This document shows, one piece after another, positions 7,515 through 16,482 of a stretch of DNA of 64,000 bases. The DNA is from Polaribacter sp. KT25b (lineage in GTDB: Bacteria; Bacteroidota; Bacteroidia; Flavobacteriales; Flavobacteriaceae). Positions within the stretch are counted from its first letter, which is position 1. Each line of letters opens with the position of its first letter. A program made the translations under genes and the position numbers. Below the pieces are notes generated by a model. The model was given only the letters and a program-made list of their open reading frames with translations, was not told the origin of the DNA and did no database searches. Location of the stretch: NCBI RefSeq assembly GCF_900105145.1, contig NZ_LT629752.1, positions 2,266,001 through 2,330,000 of the forward strand, written 5' to 3'.

Positions 7515-7522
7515 CAAATATA
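7515..7522 (-). promoter_or_regulatory. -7 box (TATATTTG) for idi-queD
   Basis: A perfect TAnnTTTG box on the minus strand whose last base is six positions from the A of the idi start codon. Transcription would then begin at or next to the ATG. Confidence 0.6.
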
Positions 7523-7597
7523 ATAGATTCAATTAGGTTTAAAACTTAAAAATATAATAAAACCTTGAGATTTTTCTATAGTTTTATTTTGATGAAT

Positions 7598-7605
7598 TAT
7601 ATTTG
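7598..7605 (+). promoter_or_regulatory. -7 box (TATATTTG) for the cyclophilin lipoprotein gene
   Basis: A perfect TAnnTTTG box 26 bases before the GTG start at 7632. No clear -33 element was seen. Confidence 0.5.
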
Positions 7606-7631
7606 AGGATTCGTAAAAATAAAATCCTAAA

Positions 7632-8321
7632 GTGAAAATTTTCTTTAAAATAGTATTCCTCGTATTTATAATTTCCTTTTATCACTGTGATAATAATAAA
7701 GTTGGAAAAGAAAATTCTGTTGAAATTGAAAAGAGAAAAACTGCTCTAGAAAAAAAAATAATAAAACCTTGGGACAGTTTAAATAATGAAAACACAGAAG
7801 CTTTTTTAACTGAATATGGTAAACAAAACACAGAAACAAAAGTTATAATAAAAACAGAATTTGGTAATATTAAACTACTATTATATAATGATGTTCCTAT
7901 ACACAGAGCTAATTTTATATTTCTAACAAAAATTAAATATTTTAATACAACTGTTATTTATAGAGTTGCCAAAAACTTTGTAATTCAAGGAGGTAATTCT
8001 GATAATATGTACACGCAAAAACAACGAAGAAAATACGGTAATTATTTATTAAAACCAGAATTTAGAAAAAATAGAAAACATAAATATGGTGCGTTAGCAG
8101 CTGCAAGATATTGGGAAAACAATCCTAATAAATTATCAAGTCCGTTTGAGTTTTATATGGTTCATGATAGAAATGGCGCTCATCATTTAAATAATGAACA
8201 TACTGTTTTTGGCGAAGTTATTTCTGGTTTTGATACAATGGATAAAATTTCTAAAGTTAAAGTTGGTGCAGATGAATGGCCTATCAAAGACATAAAAATG
8301 ACGATAGAAATTCTAGAATAA
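7632..8321 (+). CDS. Cyclophilin-type peptidyl-prolyl isomerase, lipoprotein
   Basis: A 229-residue envelope foldase. A short hydrophobic leader ends in a lipobox-like FYHC (Cys 19), so it is probably a periplasmic lipoprotein. Residues 70-229 form a cyclophilin domain with FGNIKLLLYNDVP, the catalytic-site block IYRVAKNFVIQGG and HTVFGEVISGFDTMDKI. The usual FHR catalytic Arg is kept as YR. The gene starts with GTG, has its own -7 box and stands alone. It is the cyclophilin-class counterpart of the FKBP-class lipoprotein isomerases (such as GldI) of gliding flavobacteria; a role in gliding is not shown. Confidence 0.88.
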   Translation: MKIFFKIVFLVFIISFYHCDNNKVGKENSVEIEKRKTALEKKIIKPWDSLNNENTEAFLTEYGKQNTETKVIIKTEFGNIKLLLYNDVPIHRANFIFLTKIKYFNTTVIYRVAKNFVIQGGNSDNMYTQKQRRKYGNYLLKPEFRKNRKHKYGALAAARYWENNPNKLSSPFEFYMVHDRNGAHHLNNEHTVFGEVISGFDTMDKISKVKVGADEWPIKDIKMTIEILE

Positions 8322-8535
8322 AAATTAATTCTCATATACTTTTTTTGATAGAAATTCTATCTGATACAGATTACCACGGATAAAACTAAAAAAACACTTC
8401 ATTTTTATATTTGATTATTATCAAAATACAGAAAGATTAGTTCTTATTTTATATTGAGTAACAATACTTAAAACTATGAAATTACTGTCTTATATTCAAA
8501 TCTCTGTGATGATAAAAAAATATAGAATAAAAACC

Positions 8536-8543
8536 TATCTTTG
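8536..8543 (+). promoter_or_regulatory. -7 box (TATCTTTG) for prfC
   Basis: A perfect TAnnTTTG box followed by GCA, 18 bases before the prfC ATG. This implies a leader of roughly a dozen bases. Confidence 0.6.
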
Positions 8544-8560
8544 CACCTCAAATTTTGTAG

Positions 8561-10153
8561 ATGAGTTTTTTAAAAGAAATAGAACGTAGAAGAACATTTG
8601 GTATCATTTCGCATCCAGATGCTGGTAAAACTACTTTAACAGAAAAGTTGTTATTATTCGGAGGAGCAATTCAGGAAGCTGGGGCTGTAAAAAATAATAA
8701 AATTAAAAAAGGTGCAACTTCCGATTTTATGGAAATTGAGCGCCAAAGAGGAATTTCTGTAGCAACTTCTGTGTTAGCTTTCATCTACAAAAACAAAAAA
8801 ATAAACATTCTAGACACACCTGGTCACAAAGATTTTGCTGAAGATACTTTTAGAACTTTAACAGCTGTAGACAGCGTTATTGTTGTAATTGACGTTGCAA
8901 AAGGTGTAGAACCACAAACCGAAAAATTGGTTGAAGTTTGTAGAATGAGAAATATACCAATGTTGGTTTTTATCAATAAATTGGATAGAGAAGGTAAAGA
9001 TGCCTTTGATTTATTAGATGAAGTTGAACAAAAATTAGGATTAACAGTAACTCCTATGAGTTTTCCTATAGGGATGGGGTATGACTTTAAAGGAATTTAT
9101 AATATTTGGGAAAAGAAATTAAATCTTTTTTCTGGTGATAATAAAACTTCAATTTCTGAAGGAGTTGAATTTGATGATTTATCAAACCCAGAATTAGATA
9201 CTATTGTTGGTGATAAAGCAGCAGAAACTTTACGAGAAGAAATAGAATTAATTAGCGAGGTTTATCCAGATTTTAATCAACAAGAATATTTAGAAGGAAA
9301 ATTACAACCCGTATTTTTTGGTTCTGCATTAAATAACTTTGGTGTAAAAGAATTATTAGATGCTTTTATTGAAATTGCTCCTTCTCCACAACCTAAAAAA
9401 GCAGAAGAACGTCTAGTTGATTCTAAAGAAAAAAATTTAACTGGTTTTGTGTTTAAAATCCATGCAAATATGGATCCTAAACATAGAGACAGACTTGCTT
9501 TTATAAAAATTGTATCGGGAGTTTTTAGAAGAAATTCTCCTTATTTACATGTTCGAAACGGTAAAAAAGTAAAATTTTCTAGTCCGAATGCCTTTTTTGC
9601 TGAGAAAAAAGAAATTGTTGATGAATCGTATCCTGGAGATATTGTTGGTATTCATGACACTGGAAACTTTAAAATTGGAGACACTTTAACAGAAGGTGAA
9701 ATACTTAATTTTAAAGGAATTCCAAGTTTTTCTCCAGAACATTTTAGATATGTTAACAATGCAGATCCTATGAAATCTAAACAATTATCTAAAGGTTTAG
9801 ATCAATTAATGGATGAAGGTGTTGCGCAATTATTTACCTTAGACATGAATGGTCGTAAAGTAGTTGGTACAGTTGGTGCTTTACAATATGAAGTAATTCA
9901 ATACAGATTAGAACACGAATATGGTGCAAAATGTACTTACGAAAATTTACAAGTTCATAAAGCTTGTTGGGTAGAACCTAAAGATATTAAAAATGATGAG
10001 TTTAAAGAATTTAAACGTGTTAAACAACGCTATTTAGCTAAAGACAAACAAGGTCAATTGGTTTTTTTAGCGGATTCTGAATTTACCATACAAATGACTC
10101 AAAGTAAATATCCATCAGTAAAATTACACTTTACTAGCGAGTATAAAAGTTAA
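8561..10153 (+). CDS. prfC: Peptide chain release factor 3 (RF3 GTPase)
   Basis: A translational GTPase that recycles RF1/RF2 from the ribosome after termination. The 530-residue protein shows G1 HPDAGKTT at 18-25, the switch II motif DTPGH near 87, G4 NKLDRE near 141 and the RF3-specific N-terminus FLKEIERRRTFGIISHP. Domain II and III motifs continue to the C-terminus (KYPSVKLHFTSEYKS), and the length is normal for the family. It is followed after five bases by the outer-membrane barrel gene, so the two are probably co-transcribed, although they have no evident functional link. Confidence 0.97.
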   Translation: MSFLKEIERRRTFGIISHPDAGKTTLTEKLLLFGGAIQEAGAVKNNKIKKGATSDFMEIERQRGISVATSVLAFIYKNKKINILDTPGHKDFAEDTFRTLTAVDSVIVVIDVAKGVEPQTEKLVEVCRMRNIPMLVFINKLDREGKDAFDLLDEVEQKLGLTVTPMSFPIGMGYDFKGIYNIWEKKLNLFSGDNKTSISEGVEFDDLSNPELDTIVGDKAAETLREEIELISEVYPDFNQQEYLEGKLQPVFFGSALNNFGVKELLDAFIEIAPSPQPKKAEERLVDSKEKNLTGFVFKIHANMDPKHRDRLAFIKIVSGVFRRNSPYLHVRNGKKVKFSSPNAFFAEKKEIVDESYPGDIVGIHDTGNFKIGDTLTEGEILNFKGIPSFSPEHFRYVNNADPMKSKQLSKGLDQLMDEGVAQLFTLDMNGRKVVGTVGALQYEVIQYRLEHEYGAKCTYENLQVHKACWVEPKDIKNDEFKEFKRVKQRYLAKDKQGQLVFLADSEFTIQMTQSKYPSVKLHFTSEYKS

Positions 10154-10158
10154 AATTC

Positions 10159-11721
10159 ATGAAAAATTTATTGTTCCTATTTGTTGTTCTATTGAGTTTT
10201 CAAAATTATTCTCAGACGTTTAATTTAACTGAATTAAAAGGAAAAGAATTACATAATAGTATTCGATTAAATTATATTTTGGTTCATCAGCCTTTTGAAC
10301 AAGTAAATTACGAATTAGCTCCAACTTTAGGATTTATTGGTCTAAACTACAATATTCCATTAAATGATTGGTTGTACACGGGTGCTGGTTTTCATACCGC
10401 AATTACAGGAGATCAAGGTGGTTTATTTACCTTAGGTGTTAATTTAGGTGTAAATACACCCATTTATAAAAATTTATATTTTGATGCAAATGTACATTTT
10501 GGTGGCGGTGGCGGATTTAGAAGCTTAGTAAATGGTGGTGGAATGATTTACCCAAATGCTGGTTTACAGTATAAAAAAAACGGCTATTCTTTTGGTGTTC
10601 AATATGGTTATGTAAACTTTTTTACTGGAATTCAGAAAAATGACAACATTTCTTTCTTTGTAGAAATTCCAAGTCTATTAAGACTAAGTTCGTATAAAGA
10701 TGCTCAAAAAACCTTTATTTTAAATGATAACTCAATTGATGAATTTTGGGCAAAACCAGCTGTAAAAAGTGTACAACAAATAACTTTTGATTATTTCTTT
10801 CCAATAGGAATGTCAAGAGCAGATATTACTACAAACCCTCAATACAAACCACTCACAGAAACATTATCAATTATTGGTTTCGAATATCAAAGATATTTAA
10901 CTTCAAATACATTTATATATGCTCATGTAGACACCATGTATAGTGGTTTGGTATCTGGATTTATGGATTTATTTTTTGGTATTGGAAAGAATTTTATTGA
11001 AACTAAAAACGTTAACTTCTTTGCAAAAATGGGAATTGGTGCTGCTGGAGGAAGAATTTATCCTGAAGGCGGTTTAACAATGTACCCTAGCGCTGGTTTT
11101 GATGTTCATTTAAATGATAAATTAGGAATTAGTGCTCATGGTGGTTATCATAGAGCAATTGGCGGAACATTTGAAGCCTACACTGCTGGTGTAAGTTTAA
11201 AATATTATGGATTAACTGGTGGTTTAAAAGATCCTTTTTCTAAAGAAAGTGCATCAAAAATAAAAACTCACGGAGTTGGAGTTGGTGTTCAGAATCAGAC
11301 ATATTTTAAAATGGCTAAAGATGATAATACAACGATTGATTTAGAAATGATTGCACTAAAATTATTCTACGACTTAAATAAACGTTTTTATTTAGTTGGC
11401 GAAACTTCTTTTGCTTATGAAGGTAAATCTGGCGGTTATGCTCATGGAATATTTGGATTAGGAGTTAGAAGCAATCCATTTTTAAGTGGTAAAATTTCAA
11501 CTTTTATTGAATTAATGGGAGGCGTTGCTGGTGGCGCTGGTGTTGATACTGGCGAGGGAGTTTTAGTAAGACCAACAATTGGTGTTAATTACCATTTAAG
11601 TGATAGTTTTTCTTTCAATATTGCAGCAGGACAAACTAGAACACCTTATGGAAATGTAAACTCTACAAATTTAAATATAGGTTTTACATATAATTTATCA
11701 ATTTTAAACACAAAAAAATAA
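10159..11721 (+). CDS. Outer-membrane beta-barrel protein
   Basis: A 520-residue protein with a signal peptide (KNLLFLFVVLLSFQNYSQT, cleaved after about residue 19). The mature region is a long run of amphipathic strands rich in Gly, Tyr and Phe with alternating hydrophobic residues (YTGAGFHTAITGDQGG, VSLKYYGLTGG). It ends in hydrophobic strand-like residues (NLNIGFTYNLSILNTKK). Two halves of similar character (about 20-350 and 365-520) suggest a large barrel or two barrel units. No TonB plug domain was seen. It lies five bases after prfC. Substrate or role unknown. Confidence 0.75.
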   Translation: MKNLLFLFVVLLSFQNYSQTFNLTELKGKELHNSIRLNYILVHQPFEQVNYELAPTLGFIGLNYNIPLNDWLYTGAGFHTAITGDQGGLFTLGVNLGVNTPIYKNLYFDANVHFGGGGGFRSLVNGGGMIYPNAGLQYKKNGYSFGVQYGYVNFFTGIQKNDNISFFVEIPSLLRLSSYKDAQKTFILNDNSIDEFWAKPAVKSVQQITFDYFFPIGMSRADITTNPQYKPLTETLSIIGFEYQRYLTSNTFIYAHVDTMYSGLVSGFMDLFFGIGKNFIETKNVNFFAKMGIGAAGGRIYPEGGLTMYPSAGFDVHLNDKLGISAHGGYHRAIGGTFEAYTAGVSLKYYGLTGGLKDPFSKESASKIKTHGVGVGVQNQTYFKMAKDDNTTIDLEMIALKLFYDLNKRFYLVGETSFAYEGKSGGYAHGIFGLGVRSNPFLSGKISTFIELMGGVAGGAGVDTGEGVLVRPTIGVNYHLSDSFSFNIAAGQTRTPYGNVNSTNLNIGFTYNLSILNTKK

Positions 11722-11796
11722 GAGAATCTAAGCTTGTTTTAGAAATCATTTAAAAGAAAAATAATCTTACTTTTTTATAAGATTAAAATAAATATC

Positions 11797-11855
11797 AGTT
11801 CGAGCGCAGTCAAGAACTAATACAAATAAAAACATTTCTCGACTGCGCGCGAGAA
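11797..11855. repeat. REP-like inverted repeat ('TTCGAGCGCAGTC' family)
   Basis: The arms TTCGAGCGCAGTCAAGAA (from 11799) and TTCTCGACTGCGCGCGAG (from 11836) are complementary with two mismatches around a roughly 20-base AT loop. It is much more GC-rich than its surroundings and resembles a widespread flavobacterial intergenic palindrome. Confidence 0.75.
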
Positions 11856-11878
11856 GTTAAATAGTAAAATAATTAAAC

Positions 11879-12808
11879 ATGGATAACGGAATATACGCAA
11901 AATTTACCACACCAAAAGGTGAAATTTTAGTAAAATTAGAACACGAAAAAGCACCAGGAACAGTAGGTAACTTTGTAGCTTTAGCAGAAGGAAACTTAGA
12001 AAACTCAGCAAAAAACCAAGGAACTCCTTATTATGATGGATTAAAATTTCATAGAGTAATCCCAGATTTTATGATTCAAGGAGGTTGTCCTCAAGGAACA
12101 GGTACAGGTAACCCTGGTTATAAGTTTGATGATGAATTTCATCCAGATTTAAAACACGATGCTCCTGGAAAGTTAGCAATGGCTAATTCTGGTCCAGCAA
12201 CAAATGGAAGTCAATTTTACATTACTCATGTTCCTACTCCTTGGTTAGATGGTAAACATACAGTTTTTGGTACAGTTATAGATAGCCAAGATGTTGTAGA
12301 TGCAGTTGCACAAGGCGATGACATGAAAGTAGAAATTATTAGAGTTGGTGCAAAAGCAGAAGCTTTTAATGCTGTAGAAGCTTTTAGAACTTTTGAAGGT
12401 TCAAGAGAAAAACGTGAGGCAGAAGAAAAAGCAAAACAAAAAGAATTATTAGATACTGTTGCTGCTGGTTACGAAGAAACTGCAAGTGGTTTACGTTACC
12501 AAATTTTACAAAAAGGAACTGGAAAACAAGCTACTAAAGGTGCTAATGTTTCTGTACATTATAAAGGTCAATTATTAGACGGTACTGTTTTTGATTCTTC
12601 TTACAAAAGAAAAGAACCAATTGACTTTAATGTTGGTGTTGGACAAGTAATTGCTGGTTGGGATGAAGGAATTTTATTATTACAAGTTGGAGATAAAGCT
12701 CGTTTTGTAATTCCATCTAACTTAGCTTATGGTGCTGCTGGTGCTGGAGGTGTAATTCCACCAAATGCAACCTTAATTTTTGACGTTGAATTAATGAATG
12801 TAAAATAA
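11879..12808 (+). CDS. Cyclophilin-FKBP fusion peptidyl-prolyl isomerase
   Basis: A 309-residue double immunophilin. Residues 1-160 are a cyclophilin domain (active-site FHRVIPDFMIQGG, then ANSGPATNGSQFYIT and WLDGKHTVFG). A charged helical linker (REKREAEEKAKQKELL) leads to an FKBP domain at about 200-309 (VSVHYKGQLLDGTVFDSS, VIAGWDEGILL, IPPNATLIFDVEL). No signal peptide is present, so it acts in the cytosol. Dual-family isomerases of this order (often called CFBP) are known in Flavobacterium and Treponema. It is a single gene ended by a strong terminator at 12833. Confidence 0.94.
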   Translation: MDNGIYAKFTTPKGEILVKLEHEKAPGTVGNFVALAEGNLENSAKNQGTPYYDGLKFHRVIPDFMIQGGCPQGTGTGNPGYKFDDEFHPDLKHDAPGKLAMANSGPATNGSQFYITHVPTPWLDGKHTVFGTVIDSQDVVDAVAQGDDMKVEIIRVGAKAEAFNAVEAFRTFEGSREKREAEEKAKQKELLDTVAAGYEETASGLRYQILQKGTGKQATKGANVSVHYKGQLLDGTVFDSSYKRKEPIDFNVGVGQVIAGWDEGILLLQVGDKARFVIPSNLAYGAAGAGGVIPPNATLIFDVELMNVK

Positions 12809-12832
12809 CCATTCTACATTTTCAAAATGCAT

Positions 12833-12866
12833 AAAAACTCTCGAAATTCGAGAGTTTTTATTTTTT
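12833..12866 (+). terminator. Intrinsic terminator after the cyclophilin-FKBP gene
   Basis: A perfect stem AAAAACTCTCGAA / TTCGAGAGTTTTT with a tiny loop, followed by TATTTTTTAT, 25 bases after the stop. Confidence 0.9.
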
Positions 12867-13050
12867 ATAAAGAATATTACATTTATTTTCACTAACTTAG
12901 TAGCTATTATAATGTGTATTTAATAATATAGATTATAATTTAAATTTATATTTATTTTTATAAAATATATAGTGTTTTAAAATAAAAATCTTCCCCCCAA
13001 AAGATTCATTTATTTTTATTTGGGATAGGTTTTTATAAACTTATAGAACT

Positions 13051-14736
13051 ATGTCCAGAGACAAAAAAAAACCTACTTCACAAAGGCTTAATAAGCTAAT
13101 GTATACTATTAGTTTATTAATTGGTGGTTTCGCATTATTATCTGGTATAGCTTCTTTTAATTTAGGTTTACATAATTTAGGATATTACCATTTAATTACA
13201 GTTATTGTATATATATATTGTGCATATCTTTCAAAAAAAGGTAGAATTTATTATTCTAGAATTATCTTTTTTATCCTTTTAAATTTAGGAATAACAATAA
13301 CAGCTTCATTTTATGGTAGAGCAGCTAGTTCAGAATATTTATTTCTTTTTTCACTTGCTTTACCTTTTTCTGTGTTCTCATTTAAATCAGAAAAAAGGTA
13401 TGTGTACTTCTTTTCTAGTCTTTCTGGTATTCTTTGGATAGCTTTAGCTTTCACCGAATTTAAACTATTTACAAATACACCAATTGATGTAGAAATTGCT
13501 AGCAGATATTTATACCCTATTTCTATAGTTTGCTTGTTTACTATGGTTGTAACTCAATTAGTCTATTTTTCTATTTTAGGCACCAAATACTATTCGAAAA
13601 TTCACATAAAAAGACAAGAAGCACTTGAGGCTTCTATGGCAAAATCTAAATTTTTGAGCACAATGAGTCATGAAATTAGAACACCTTTAAATGCAGTAAT
13701 TGGGCTTTCTCATATATTAGGTGATAATAATCCAAGAGAAGATCAAATAAATAATATAGAAGCATTAAACTATTCTGGTAAAACGTTATTAAGTTTATTA
13801 AATAATGTTTTAGATTTTAGTAAAATGCAATTTACAACTATTGAGCTAGATAACATACCAACTGACATTACAGTAGATCTAAAGCAAATAATAAAAACTC
13901 ACGAAGCAGCTTGTTTAAGAAAAGGTATTTCATTAATAATTAAAGTTGATGATAATATTCCTTTTGTCTATTTAGATATTGTTAGGTTTAGTCAAGTAAT
14001 CAACAATCTAGTTTCTAACGCAATTAAATTTACTGATAAAGGAAGTGTAACATTAACTATAAAAAAGATTAAAACCACAAAACGTAATGCAATACTTCAA
14101 ATTGAAGTAAAAGATACTGGTATTGGCATCCAAAAAAATAAACAAAAATTAATTTGGGAAGCTTTTGCACAAGAATCAAATACTGTTAATAGAATATATG
14201 GTGGTACTGGTTTAGGTTTACCTATTGTAAAAAGCATTATTAATGTAATGGGTTCTAGAGTAAAAATACGTAGTTTAACAGGCAAAGGAAGTCTCTTTTA
14301 CTTTAGACTAAAACTAAAAGTTGCAGACAAAGATATTATCGAAAAAAAAATCGTAAAAAAAGTATACAACTTTAAAGGTCAAAAAGTTTTATTAGTTGAT
14401 GACAACCTTATTAACGCAATGGTTGGTAAACAAATTTTAGAAAAAGAAAAATTAAAAGTAGATGTTGCAAATGATGGTTTAGCTGCCTTAAATAAAGTTA
14501 AGGAACAAGATTTTGATATTGTTTTAATGGATATTCAAATGCCAATTATGGATGGCTATAATGCAACAAAAGAAATTAGAAAATTTAATACAACACTACC
14601 AATACTTGCCCTTTCTGCTAATGTTTTTACAGAAATAAAAGATAAAATTGATGAATGTGGTATGAATGGTTTTATTTTTAAACCATTTACACCAGAAGAT
14701 TTACTAAGTCAAATTGAAAAATTTACCCGTAATTAA
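13051..14736 (+). CDS. Hybrid sensor histidine kinase 1 of 4 (6TM-HisKA-HATPase-REC)
   Basis: A 561-residue membrane-bound kinase. About six hydrophobic segments fill residues 15-185 and act as the presumed sensor. HisKA has the phospho-acceptor His207 in MSHEIRTPLNAV. The ATPase has the N box NLVSNAIKFT, the G1 box DTGIGI and the G2 box GGTGLGL. The C-terminal receiver has acceptor Asp494 in VLMDIQMPIMDGY and the switch Lys in FKPF. No output domain and no HPt domain are present. It is the first of four tandem paralogues in one orientation; the next starts 10 bases after its stop. The ligand is unknown. Confidence 0.95.
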   Translation: MSRDKKKPTSQRLNKLMYTISLLIGGFALLSGIASFNLGLHNLGYYHLITVIVYIYCAYLSKKGRIYYSRIIFFILLNLGITITASFYGRAASSEYLFLFSLALPFSVFSFKSEKRYVYFFSSLSGILWIALAFTEFKLFTNTPIDVEIASRYLYPISIVCLFTMVVTQLVYFSILGTKYYSKIHIKRQEALEASMAKSKFLSTMSHEIRTPLNAVIGLSHILGDNNPREDQINNIEALNYSGKTLLSLLNNVLDFSKMQFTTIELDNIPTDITVDLKQIIKTHEAACLRKGISLIIKVDDNIPFVYLDIVRFSQVINNLVSNAIKFTDKGSVTLTIKKIKTTKRNAILQIEVKDTGIGIQKNKQKLIWEAFAQESNTVNRIYGGTGLGLPIVKSIINVMGSRVKIRSLTGKGSLFYFRLKLKVADKDIIEKKIVKKVYNFKGQKVLLVDDNLINAMVGKQILEKEKLKVDVANDGLAALNKVKEQDFDIVLMDIQMPIMDGYNATKEIRKFNTTLPILALSANVFTEIKDKIDECGMNGFIFKPFTPEDLLSQIEKFTRN

Positions 14737-14746
14737 TTTCAAAAAA

Positions 14747-16438
14747 ATGTTAGAAACAAATAGTTGGCCATTTTCAAAAAGAAGAATAAAAATGATTTTT
14801 ACTACTTCTATGGTGTGCTTAACAATGTCTGTTATTTGGTTTATTTTAACCAATTATTTAGAAATTAATATACTTAGTTATTATTTACTTTTTGCTGCTG
14901 CTCTATTTTTTACCACTGCTATTCTATCTAAAAATGGATATCCAAAAATTGCAAGATCTTTATTTTTGATGTTATTTAATTTCTCTATTTACTTTATTTC
15001 TTCTTACCTAGGCAAAGAAGCTAGTGTTGAGTTTTTTTTATTTTTTGCTGTTGGTATGCCTTTTATTTTCTATTCATTTAGTAGAGAAAAAGTATATATT
15101 ATTTTATTTTGTCTTCTACCATTATTACTTTGGTTGTTACTATTTTTTACCAATTTTAAACCTTTTGTTGATGTTGAATTAAAAAATCCAACTAGAATAA
15201 AAAATATCATTTACTATTTTTCTATAACAGCTACACTAATCTTTACAGTATTTCAACTAACTTATTATTCATATATAAATTCATTTGCAAATAAAAATGC
15301 TCATTCTACGAAACAACAAGCCTTAGATGCATCAGATGCTAAATCGCAATTTTTAAGTACTATGAGTCATGAAATTAGAACACCTTTAAATGCTGTTATT
15401 GGTCTTTCTCATATTTTGGGTGATAATAACCCTAGAAAAGATCAAACACAAAATATTGAGGCTTTAAACTATTCTGGTAAAATATTATTAAATTTATTAA
15501 ATAACGTTTTAGATTTTACTAAAATTCAATCTAAAGAGATAGAACTTGATAATATTCCTGTAGATTTATCATCAGCAATAAAACAAATTAAAAAAATTCA
15601 TGAAGCATCTTGTTTAAGAAAAAAAATTATCATGAATCTAGAAATTGATGAAAATATCCCATTTGTTTGGTTAGATATTGTTAGATTCAATCAAATTATT
15701 AATAATTTAGTTTCTAACGCAATTAAATTTACTGATAAGGGTAGTATTACACTTAAAATTAAAAAAGTAAATGAAACGAAAGATTCTATTGACTTATTTA
15801 CAGAAATTATTGATACAGGAATAGGAATTCCAGAAGACAAGCAAGAAACAATATGGCAAGCTTTTACACAAGCATCTACCACTACCAATCGCTTATATGG
15901 TGGTACAGGTTTAGGTTTACCAATTGTAAAAAATATTGTGGAGTCGATGGGATCTAAAATTAAAATAGATAGTGAAATAAATAAAGGAAGTCGTTTTTAT
16001 TTTCAACTAAATTTAAAAAGAGCTTCAAAAGAAGAGTTATTTAAAACTACTTACAAAAAAGCCTACAATTTTAAAGGTAAAAAGGTTCTTTTAGTAGAAG
16101 ACAACATGATTAATGTAATGGTTGGACAGCAAATTTTAGAAAAAGTAAATCTAAAAGTTGAAGTTGCAAGAGATGGTTTATCTGCCGTAAATATGGTAAA
16201 AAATTCTCATTTTGATATTATTCTAATGGATATTCAAATGCCGATTATGGATGGCTACACAGCCTCCACAGAAATTAGAAAATTTAATAAACATATTCCT
16301 ATTCTTGCCCTTTCTGCATCTGTTTTTATGCAAGTTAACAACAAAATGAAAGATTGTGGCATTAATGGTTTTATATTTAAACCTTTTGATCCAGAAGATT
16401 TATTAAATCAAATAGAAGATGCAATTAAAATTAACTAA
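14747..16438 (+). CDS. Hybrid sensor histidine kinase 2 of 4
   Basis: A 563-residue paralogue with the same layout: six hydrophobic segments, HisKA with His208, HATPase with DTGIGIPEDKQ and GGTGLGLPIV, and a receiver with Asp495. The ATG at 14747 is preferred over the one at 14714, because the shorter protein begins like the other three (an RR motif just before the first membrane segment: SKRRIKMIF) and does not overlap kinase 1. The kinase and receiver parts are nearly the same as in the neighbours, while the membrane part has diverged, which suggests tandem duplication with sensor divergence. Confidence 0.94.
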   Translation: MLETNSWPFSKRRIKMIFTTSMVCLTMSVIWFILTNYLEINILSYYLLFAAALFFTTAILSKNGYPKIARSLFLMLFNFSIYFISSYLGKEASVEFFLFFAVGMPFIFYSFSREKVYIILFCLLPLLLWLLLFFTNFKPFVDVELKNPTRIKNIIYYFSITATLIFTVFQLTYYSYINSFANKNAHSTKQQALDASDAKSQFLSTMSHEIRTPLNAVIGLSHILGDNNPRKDQTQNIEALNYSGKILLNLLNNVLDFTKIQSKEIELDNIPVDLSSAIKQIKKIHEASCLRKKIIMNLEIDENIPFVWLDIVRFNQIINNLVSNAIKFTDKGSITLKIKKVNETKDSIDLFTEIIDTGIGIPEDKQETIWQAFTQASTTTNRLYGGTGLGLPIVKNIVESMGSKIKIDSEINKGSRFYFQLNLKRASKEELFKTTYKKAYNFKGKKVLLVEDNMINVMVGQQILEKVNLKVEVARDGLSAVNMVKNSHFDIILMDIQMPIMDGYTASTEIRKFNKHIPILALSASVFMQVNNKMKDCGINGFIFKPFDPEDLLNQIEDAIKIN

Positions 16439-16482
16439 TAGAGTTAGATTTCGTATATTTAGGTCATTAAGATAAATACAAT

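Noticed and set aside
14714..14746. Upstream ATG for kinase 2, overlapping kinase 1
   Set aside because: The 11 extra residues are absent from the three paralogues; the ATG at 14747 gives the shared N-terminal pattern.
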